This document shows positions 7,137 to 12,047 of a DNA stretch of 12,047 nt, in pieces. The stretch lies in the NCBI GenBank assembly GCA_019410665.1, contig DXSD01000060.1, positions 1 through 12,047 of the forward strand, read 5' to 3'. Each line of letters opens with the position of its first letter. Position 1 is the stretch's first letter. The position numbers and the translations under genes are program-made. Origin of the DNA: Fusobacterium sp. (GTDB taxonomy: Bacteria; Fusobacteriota; Fusobacteriia; Fusobacteriales; Fusobacteriaceae). The notes beneath the pieces are model-generated. The model ran no database searches. It was not told where the DNA came from and was given only the letters and a program-made list of their open reading frames with translations.

Positions 7137-7556
7137 TTAAATTTTTCTCAACATTATAATAGCAGCTTCATTTGTATCAGAATAGTAATTCTTTCTCTTT
7201 CCTATCTCAGTAAATAAAAGTTTTTTATAAAACTCTCTGGCTACACTATTATTTTCTCTTACCTCTAAAAAAATATCTTTTTTCAGTTTCAAGCTCTCTT
7301 CAATTAATAAAGTTCCAATCCCTCTTCTTTTAAATTCTGGGATTGTTCCTATTTTCATAATTTCAAGAGCTTCACTATTATCAAATAAAATTATATATCC
7401 AACTTCTTTTTCATTATCCAAAACTACTATAGTTATGTATCTCTCTTTATCTATCAGTATTTCTTCTAATTGCTCCAAGGTATATGCACTACTAGGAAAG
7501 CATTTTTTCTCTAATTCAACTAATTTATTAGCTGTAACATCATAGCTTAATTTCAT
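7137..7556 (-). CDS. rimI: Ribosomal protein S18-alanine N-acetyltransferase (RimI)
   Basis: A 139-residue GNAT-fold acetyltransferase. The acetyl-CoA binding motif is P-E-F-K-R-R-G-I-G-T-L-L (about 73-84). The C-terminal half has the RimI hallmarks L-E-V-R-E-N-N-S-V-A-R-E-F-Y followed by K-R-K-N-Y-Y and a late A-A-I-I-M, where the Tyr-Tyr pair and adjacent Glu are used by RimI. RimI acetylates the N-terminal alanine of ribosomal protein S18. The gene starts 10 nt after lepB with a GGAGG site. In many bacteria rimI lies beside tsaB or tsaD; neither is here. A different GNAT substrate cannot be excluded. Confidence 0.87.
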   Translation of the reverse strand: MKLSYDVTANKLVELEKKCFPSSAYTLEQLEEILIDKERYITIVVLDNEKEVGYIILFDNSEALEIMKIGTIPEFKRRGIGTLLIEESLKLKKDIFLEVRENNSVAREFYKKLLFTEIGKRKNYYSDTNEAAIIMLRKI

Positions 7557-7566
7557 CTTTCCTCCA

Positions 7567-8505
7567 CTATTTTAATAATGAGATTCTATTTAATGGCCAA
7601 AATCTAATAAAAGCTTTTCCTTTTATTCTACTCTCTTTTACAAAGCCCCACATTCTTGAGTCATAACTACCATTTGTATTATCTCCTAAAGCTAAATAGT
7701 AATCTTCATCAGCTACAACAGTAACCTTTTCTCCAGATAAGATCTTATCTACATACTCTTCTTCATGTATTATATCTAAAACCATTCCTGTTTTTTCACC
7801 ATTTACTCTAAATTCTAAATCTGGTAAAATTTGAGCTACTGCCCCTGGGTTATCAACTAATTGCTTTTGAACCTCTGCTACATCTACTGGTTTACCATTT
7901 TTACTCCATTGATATTTACCATAGTCAGCTCCTGGAATTACCTCTATTTTATCTCCTTTTTTAGGTATTATCCAGTAATTATCACTTCCCAATTGTCCTA
8001 AACTAGAGTATTCTCTCAAATCAATTCTCTTATCATTTACATAGAGATGATTATCTTTTAAAGCTACCTTTTCTCCTGGAAGTCCCATTATTCTCTTAGT
8101 GTATAAAACTTTATTTTGAATTGGCTCTTTAAAAACTATTATCTCATTTCTCTCTGGTTTTCTAAACTTATATACAACCATATTTCCAAATAATCTATCT
8201 TTAGGCATTATAGTAGGTTCCATTGACCCTGTAGGAACTAAAAAATTCCCTAAGTATATTTTTTGAATGATTAAAACTAAAATTAAAGCTGTACCTATAC
8301 TTTCAATAAAAGCTATTGCCTTTTTTAAGAAAACCCCTGAACTCTTTCCTGTCCATCCTATACTCTCTATTAGATTATCAGAGAATCTATCTCTATGATT
8401 TCTTATAAATTCTCCTATTTTCTTTTCCTTTATGAATAAGATTATAAAAATAGCTGTAACAATAATATAAAAAATTCCGTTGATTATTAATTTTGTCCTT
8501 TCCAT
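7567..8505 (-). CDS. lepB: Signal peptidase I
   Basis: Membrane-bound serine/lysine protease that removes signal peptides from exported proteins. It is 312 residues from the preferred start. Two N-terminal membrane segments (about 7-25 and 68-86) precede the catalytic domain, as in the two-helix enzymes of Gram-negative bacteria. Conserved boxes: P-T-G-S-M-E-P-T (91-98) with nucleophile Ser94; Y-T-K-R-I-M-G-L-P-G (135-144) with general base Lys137; G-D-N-T-N-G-S-Y-D-S-R-M-W-G (274-287). The stretch between the last two boxes is long (about 130 residues), suggesting an extended periplasmic beta domain. The ATG at 8505 is chosen because GGAG lies 6 nt upstream; the in-frame ATG at 8517 overlaps that site and has none of its own. 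Confidence 0.95.
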   Translation of the reverse strand: MERTKLIINGIFYIIVTAIFIILFIKEKKIGEFIRNHRDRFSDNLIESIGWTGKSSGVFLKKAIAFIESIGTALILVLIIQKIYLGNFLVPTGSMEPTIMPKDRLFGNMVVYKFRKPERNEIIVFKEPIQNKVLYTKRIMGLPGEKVALKDNHLYVNDKRIDLREYSSLGQLGSDNYWIIPKKGDKIEVIPGADYGKYQWSKNGKPVDVAEVQKQLVDNPGAVAQILPDLEFRVNGEKTGMVLDIIHEEEYVDKILSGEKVTVVADEDYYLALGDNTNGSYDSRMWGFVKESRIKGKAFIRFWPLNRISLLK

Positions 8506-8511
8506 ATTACA

Positions 8512-8515
8512 CTCC
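8512..8515 (-). promoter_or_regulatory. Ribosome binding site deciding the lepB start
   Basis: GGAG on the minus strand is 6 nt before the ATG at 8505..8503. The upstream ATG at 8517..8515 shares its G with this site and is preceded only by A/T-rich sequence, so it is unlikely to initiate. Confidence 0.7.
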
Positions 8516-8538
8516 ATTATTTTTTATTGTTATTGTAT

Positions 8539-8547
8539 ATTTTACCA
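8539..8547 (-). promoter_or_regulatory. Extended -10 promoter upstream of lepB
   Basis: The minus strand reads TGGTAAAAT: a TAAAAT -10 box (5 of 6 consensus, 8544..8539) with the TGn extension directly before it. No convincing -35 is seen at 16-18 nt, which extended -10 promoters tolerate. Transcription would start about 25-30 nt before the lepB ATG. Confidence 0.55.
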
Positions 8548-8637
8548 TAAATTGCTAAAAATTACATTAAAAAAATCTCACTATTGAAAAGATATTTTTT
8601 AGGCACTCTTTTATTACAAAACGTTTGTTTATCAATA

Positions 8638-8690
8638 GAAAAAAACTACACCTTCCATCTCATTTTATTTAAGATTTCAGGTATAGTTTT
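8638..8690 (-). terminator. Intrinsic terminator after the YfcC-family transporter
   Basis: On the minus strand, arms at 8690..8679 (AAAACTATACCT) and 8653..8642 (AGGTGTAGTTTT) pair over 12 bp with one G-T wobble, closing a 25-nt loop that contains a small inner ATCT/AGAT pairing. A run of seven T residues (8645..8639) overlaps and follows the stem. It lies about 24 nt past the stop codon and closes the dipeptidase-transporter unit. Confidence 0.85.
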
Positions 8691-8713
8691 ATTAGAATAA
8701 ACTCATATTCCTA

Positions 8714-10267
8714 TTAAACAAGTCCTAAAAATTGTGAAGCTGATATTATTAAACAACTAACTATCAGCATTGGTAATAAGATTTTTAAAACAAATTTTAA
8801 AAATCTATCATAAGGTACATGGAATAGTTCTAAAGTTCCCATAGTACTTGCTCCTGGATAAATTCCACACATAAAGTTAATTCCTACTGTAAAAGCTGAA
8901 ATTAGCATTACCTGTCCTCCAGTTGCACCTATATCTGTTCCTTGGAAAAGTGCCATTGTTACAGCTCCTAATATTGGCATAGTTATCCCTGCAACTCCAC
9001 TTGTAGATTGTAAGAAAAATCCTATTCCTATATAAGCTCCTATTGTTGCTATTGAAAAGGCCCATGATGGAATTCCTTGTAATGCCATTTGAATCCAATA
9101 AACAAATGTTACAGACATTCCTTCGGTTTTACTTCCCATTAAAACAGATATTCCATTAGCTACTGAAAGAACTAATATAACCCCTAATAAATCTCTAGCT
9201 CCATTTACAAACTCTTTTACAAACTCCTCTTCTGGCATTTTATTTATAATTCCAATAAGGATAGAACCTAATAAAAATACAAAAGCAAATTCTCCAAAAT
9301 ACCAATCTCCAAAAGGTGTAAAATGACTAAGTCCTGTTATATTTCCTAATACAGGAATAGAAGCAATAAAATTAATTGGGGCGTTTATTACATCTTGAAA
9401 AGTTCTTCCACCATCTAATTCAATCACATACCAAGGCATATATCCAAGTACAAGTAAAATGATTATTCCAACTAAAACCATTATTGACCAAAATCTTCTT
9501 TTTGTCAATTCAGGTAATTCGTGTCCCTCTTCATTTACTCTTGTATTAACTTCTAAATCAGCAACTATAGATTTTGTTTTATCCTTTTTTACCTCATTAG
9601 CATATCTTATTACAGAGATAGCTCCAATTACATATAATACAAAGAATATTACCATTCTTAATATCATTCCACTTCCTAAAGAAAGATCAGGATTACCTAT
9701 TGCACCAATTGCAGCTCCTACAGAAAATGGATTAACAACACTTGCCATGTTTCCTGCTGTAGCTCCTATAAATAAAACTGCTAACCCTGTCATTACATCA
9801 TATCCTGCTAATATAAATAAAGGAACAATTACTATTGAGAAAGCTGGTATCTCTTCCCAAAATCCAAAGACACTTCCAAATACTGCAAATACAAATATCA
9901 ATATTGCTATAAGAGAAGTTCCAGTATATCTTTTTAATAAACCACCAATTCCTGCATCTAAAGCTCCAACAGAGTTTATAAGTCCTAAAAATGCTCCAGC
10001 CATAAGTATCGCTATACTTACTGGTCCAGCATTTTGAAATCCTGTGATTGGTGCCATTATAATATCCCAAATTCCTGCTGGTTGAGCTCCTATACCTCTA
10101 ATAATTTCACCATTACTGTCAAACATAGCATTGTATATTACCTCTTGAACTCCATTTTCATTAGTTATAACTATTGATTGTGGTACAATCCAAGTTAATA
10201 CAGCAGTTATTATCAAAAAGATAAATACTATTGTATATGCACTTAGCATTTTTTTATTTTTTTTCAT
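8714..10267 (-). CDS. YfcC-family (DcuC/ion-transporter superfamily) membrane permease
   Basis: A 517-residue membrane protein with a dozen or so hydrophobic segments and a charged central linker (about residues 222-258) dividing two halves. The opening T-A-V-L-T-W-I-V-P (21-29), F-G-F-W-E-E-I-P-A-F (134-143) and paired re-entrant-loop-like motifs A-G-N-M-A-S-V-V-N-P-F (171-181) and S-T-S-G-V-A-G-I-T-M-P (421-431) fit the YfcC / C4-dicarboxylate carrier family. Family members have been proposed to move dicarboxylates, amino acids or peptides, so the substrate is open. It starts 32 nt after the dipeptidase gene with GGAG about 10 nt before the ATG. The pairing suggests uptake of the dipeptidase's substrate or release of its products. 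Confidence 0.85.
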   Translation of the reverse strand: MKKNKKMLSAYTIVFIFLIITAVLTWIVPQSIVITNENGVQEVIYNAMFDSNGEIIRGIGAQPAGIWDIIMAPITGFQNAGPVSIAILMAGAFLGLINSVGALDAGIGGLLKRYTGTSLIAILIFVFAVFGSVFGFWEEIPAFSIVIVPLFILAGYDVMTGLAVLFIGATAGNMASVVNPFSVGAAIGAIGNPDLSLGSGMILRMVIFFVLYVIGAISVIRYANEVKKDKTKSIVADLEVNTRVNEEGHELPELTKRRFWSIMVLVGIIILLVLGYMPWYVIELDGGRTFQDVINAPINFIASIPVLGNITGLSHFTPFGDWYFGEFAFVFLLGSILIGIINKMPEEEFVKEFVNGARDLLGVILVLSVANGISVLMGSKTEGMSVTFVYWIQMALQGIPSWAFSIATIGAYIGIGFFLQSTSGVAGITMPILGAVTMALFQGTDIGATGGQVMLISAFTVGINFMCGIYPGASTMGTLELFHVPYDRFLKFVLKILLPMLIVSCLIISASQFLGLV

Positions 10268-10299
10268 TAAAATTATTCTCCATTTCTTTAATTCTTTTA

Positions 10300-11643
10300 C
10301 TATTTATTAAATTTTTCAAAAGCTTTCATATAAATTTTTATAGCTTTTTTAATATCATCTAATATAATATATTCATTTGGTTGATGCTCAGTTTTTGGAC
10401 TACCTGGTAATACACAACCAAAAGCTACACAATTATTCATAGCTCTTGCATATGTAGCTCCTCCACTTGCAACTGGTTGAGATTCCATATCTCCAGTTAT
10501 CTCTTGATATGCACTCATTAAAGTTGTAATTAATTCAGAATCTAGTGGAACATAGATAGATTTTAAATAATCATGTTGAGTATATTCAAATCCATACTCT
10601 TTTGCCTTTTTAGTAAGATCTTCTACAATTTTATCTTTGTCATAAGTTACAGGAATTCTCATATCTATTCCTAGAATCTCATTTTCTTCAGTAAACTCTA
10701 TTTTTCCAACATTAAACTTTAACTCTCCAGAATGCTCATCTTTTACTAAACCAAAAATAGGTTCAGCAAAATTATATCCTATTAAATTTTCAGTTATAAA
10801 TTTTCCTGCTTTTGTTTCTTTACCTAATTTTGTAAGAGCGTGCATATATCTATTTATAGCATTTATTCCTGTTTCTGCTACTTGAGCATGTACACTTTTC
10901 CCAACTATCTCTATTTTATTATCTTTCTCTTTATACTCATAATTTAATTCTTCTAAAACTTTTATTAAATCTTCATTTTTATCCACTATCATGTTAGATG
11001 GAACAGAGTTAAAAGCATCCCCACCTTTAAATATCATTCCACTCTCATTTTTAGCTATAAGCTTACATTGTAATAACCCTTTTTCTGAATAGATTAATGG
11101 GAATTTTGAATCTGGAGTAAATCCTACTGTAGGCATTTCCTCTTTTTCTACATATTTAGGCATATCTCTCCATAAATTCTCTTCATCAGTACCAAATATA
11201 AATCTTACTCTATAATTTAATTCAAATCCAGAATCTAATAGTGTTTTTAGAGCATACATAGCTGCTAAAGTTGGCCCCTTATCATCTTGAGCCCCTCTAC
11301 CATAATATTTTCCATCTTTAATAACTGGTTTAAATGGATCATTTTCCCATTTACTTAAATCTCCAGGTGGAACTACATCAAGATGTCCTAAAACTCCTAC
11401 TAATTTTTCTCCACTACCTATTTCTGCATATCCATAATATCCTTCAGGATCTATATAAGTTTTAAATCCTAACTCTTGAGATATTTTTAGCATCTCCTCT
11501 AATACCTTTTGAATATTTTCTCCAAAAGGAAATTTACTTCCATCCTCTTGTAAATAACTTGGAATAGAAACTAATCTATCCAAATTTTTTAAAAAACTAG
11601 GAAAATTTTCATCTAATTTTTGATAATATTTTTCATTATTCAT
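10300..11643 (-). CDS. pepV: M20-family dipeptidase (PepV-like, zinc-dependent)
   Basis: A cytoplasmic metallopeptidase of 447 residues, close to the PepV family length (about 470). Metal and catalytic residues are in place: H87 and D89 in G-H-L-D-V-V-P-P-G-D, bridging D120 in G-R-G-A-Q-D-D-K-G-P, E154/E155 in G-T-D-E-E-N, D178 in P-D-S-K-F-P, and H420 in K-T-E-H-Q-P-N-E near the C-terminus. An inserted lid/dimerisation-type domain occupies roughly 190-320. PepV enzymes cleave dipeptides with broad specificity. The ATG at 11643 is chosen because AGGAGG lies 9 nt upstream; a longer frame from 11685 would run through the likely -10 box. It is followed by a YfcC-family transporter. Confidence 0.92.
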   Translation of the reverse strand: MNNEKYYQKLDENFPSFLKNLDRLVSIPSYLQEDGSKFPFGENIQKVLEEMLKISQELGFKTYIDPEGYYGYAEIGSGEKLVGVLGHLDVVPPGDLSKWENDPFKPVIKDGKYYGRGAQDDKGPTLAAMYALKTLLDSGFELNYRVRFIFGTDEENLWRDMPKYVEKEEMPTVGFTPDSKFPLIYSEKGLLQCKLIAKNESGMIFKGGDAFNSVPSNMIVDKNEDLIKVLEELNYEYKEKDNKIEIVGKSVHAQVAETGINAINRYMHALTKLGKETKAGKFITENLIGYNFAEPIFGLVKDEHSGELKFNVGKIEFTEENEILGIDMRIPVTYDKDKIVEDLTKKAKEYGFEYTQHDYLKSIYVPLDSELITTLMSAYQEITGDMESQPVASGGATYARAMNNCVAFGCVLPGSPKTEHQPNEYIILDDIKKAIKIYMKAFEKFNK

Positions 11644-11652
11644 TTTCCCTAA

Positions 11653-11658
11653 CCTCCT
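11653..11658 (-). promoter_or_regulatory. Ribosome binding site deciding the dipeptidase start
   Basis: AGGAGG on the minus strand lies 9 nt before the ATG at 11643..11641, supporting that start over the in-frame ATG at 11685, which has no comparable site. Confidence 0.8.
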
Positions 11659-11676
11659 ACTACTTGTTATAACTTT

Positions 11677-11705
11677 ATTATACATTAGTTTTTCTAATTA
11701 GAAAA
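11677..11705 (-). promoter_or_regulatory. Putative promoter of the dipeptidase-transporter unit
   Basis: A perfect -10 box TATAAT (11682..11677) lies about 34 nt before the dipeptidase ATG. At 17 nt spacing the -35 position reads TTTTCT (11705..11700), a weak match that falls inside the T tract of the rplS terminator. The spacer holds an exact 5-bp dyad (11684..11698), which could bind a regulator. The weak -35 may mean activator dependence; this is inference. Confidence 0.6.
11684..11698. repeat. Short dyad in the promoter spacer
   Basis: attag-ttttt-ctaat: two exact 5-bp arms around a 5-nt centre, placed entirely between the -35 and -10 positions of the dipeptidase promoter. Its size is at the low end for a repressor half-site pair and it could be chance in A/T-rich sequence. 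Confidence 0.4.
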
Positions 11706-11736
11706 GAAAAAGGAGATGATTTTAAAATCATCTCCC
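11705..11736 (-). terminator. Intrinsic terminator of rplS
   Basis: A perfect 24-nt palindrome (11712..11735, arms of 12 bp beginning GGAGATGA on either strand) lies 7 nt after the rplS stop codon and is followed on the minus strand by TTTTTCTTTTC. GC-rich stem base plus T tract is the standard Rho-independent layout. The T tract is on the rplS side only, so it acts in that direction. Confidence 0.95.
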
Positions 11737-11742
11737 ATAGAA

Positions 11743-12047
11743 TTACTTTCTGATTTCTTTGATTCTTGCTTTCTTTCCTGAAAGTCCTCTTAAGTAGTAA
11801 AGTTTTGATCTTCTTACTCTTCCTACTTTTAATACTTCAATTTTATCGATCATTGGAGAGTTTACAGGAATTATTCTTTCTACTCCTACACCAGCAGTTA
11901 CTTTTCTAATTGTGAAAGTTTTTGCAATTCCTCCACCGTTTACTCTAATAACTACTCCTTCGAATAATTGAACTCTTTCTTTGTTTCCTTCAACAACTTT
12001 GTAGTATACTGCAATAGTATCTCCAGCTTTGAATTCAGGAATGTCGT
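11743..12047 (-). CDS. rplS: Ribosomal protein L19, C-terminal 100 residues (runs off right edge)
   Basis: The 5' end lies outside the window; about 15 residues are missing compared with the usual length near 115. Translation from the first complete codon reads D-I-P-E-F-K-A-G-D-T-I, then Q-L-F-E-G-V-V-I-R, T-F-T-I-R-K, G-V-G-V-E-R-I-I-P and the family signature K-V-G-R-V-R-R-S-K-L-Y-Y-L-R, ending K-A-R-I-K-E-I-R-K and TAA. L19 sits at the interface of the 30S and 50S subunits. Codon choice (TTC, TAC and AAC favoured) differs from the TTT/AAT habit of the neighbouring genes, as expected for a highly expressed ribosomal gene. An intrinsic terminator follows immediately. Confidence 0.97.
   Translation of the reverse strand, partial: DIPEFKAGDTIAVYYKVVEGNKERVQLFEGVVIRVNGGGIAKTFTIRKVTAGVGVERIIPVNSPMIDKIEVLKVGRVRRSKLYYLRGLSGKKARIKEIRK

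Larger units (their letters stand above)
8518..8713. other. Intergenic region between the transporter gene and lepB
   Basis: This 196-nt A/T-rich gap holds the terminator of the upstream unit (8638..8690), the lepB promoter (8539..8547) and, between them, inverted arms ctattga (8581-8587) and tcaatag (8632-8638) with an inner pair aaaaga / tctttt (8587-8592, 8607-8612). No coding frame of useful length is visible in it. Confidence 0.6.

Noticed and set aside
8506..8517. Four-residue N-terminal extension of signal peptidase
   Set aside because: The upstream ATG overlaps the GGAG that serves the ATG at 8505 and has no site of its own.
8615..8630. Possible CcpA-type cre site around aaacgttt
   Set aside because: The TG and CA ends required by the cre consensus are missing; only an 8-bp palindrome remains.
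9459..10037. 192-codon open frame on the plus strand
   Set aside because: It lies wholly antisense to the transporter gene, its composition is the complement of a hydrophobic membrane protein, and no ribosome binding site or family resemblance is seen.
9798..10070. 90-codon minus-strand frame inside the transporter gene
   Set aside because: It is an out-of-frame shadow of the permease with an unnatural Tyr/Trp/Cys/Ser-rich composition.
11644..11685. 14-residue N-terminal extension of the dipeptidase
   Set aside because: The ATG at 11685 has no ribosome binding site and the extension would overlap the TATAAT box; the ATG at 11643 has AGGAGG at 9 nt.
1..12047. Mobile element, CRISPR, phage gene or unknown multi-gene system
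   Set aside because: All space is accounted for by housekeeping genes with family-typical lengths; no direct repeats, transposase or integrase motifs, or codon use suggesting transfer were seen.

Overview
The window is a strongly AT-rich stretch in which all fifteen genes I can support lie on the minus strand. Gene content and protein sequence point to a Fusobacterium-type organism (Fusobacteriota). The Fo part of an ATP synthase closely resembles the Na+-translocating enzymes of Propionigenium and Ilyobacter, and the rotor subunit has the two-carboxylate ion site known from Fusobacterium nucleatum. Genus is an inference; species cannot be fixed from this window.

The genes are transcribed from high to low coordinates. 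At the right edge is the 3' part of rplS (ribosomal protein L19), ended by a textbook intrinsic terminator. A promoter right behind that terminator serves a two-gene unit: an M20-family dipeptidase (PepV-like) and a YfcC-family membrane transporter. This pair probably imports and cleaves small peptides or amino acid derivatives, and it ends in a second intrinsic terminator.

Next comes a housekeeping run: lepB (signal peptidase I), rimI (ribosomal protein acetyltransferase), purB (adenylosuccinate lyase), a Gx-transporter / 'heptaprenyl diphosphate synthase component I' family membrane protein, glmM (phosphoglucosamine mutase) and a YqeM-like methyltransferase. Tight spacing or overlaps within lepB-rimI and within purB-Gx-glmM-methyltransferase suggest co-transcription, with a looser 63-nt gap before purB. 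The functions (protein export, ribosome modification, purine synthesis, cell wall precursor synthesis) share no single pathway.

A well-formed sigma70-type promoter then drives the atp operon in the order atpZ, atpI, atpB (a), atpE (c), atpF (b), atpH (delta) and atpA (alpha), the last cut by the left edge after 8 codons. The operon mixes ATG, GTG and TTG starts, and a 9-bp perfect hairpin lies between atpE and atpF.

I found no mobile element, CRISPR array, tRNA or rRNA, and no convincing evidence of an undescribed system. The points most worth a second look are the c-subunit ion site, the atpE-atpF hairpin with the non-ATG starts, the dyad inside the dipeptidase promoter, and the poorly understood Gx-family membrane protein inside a translationally coupled cluster.
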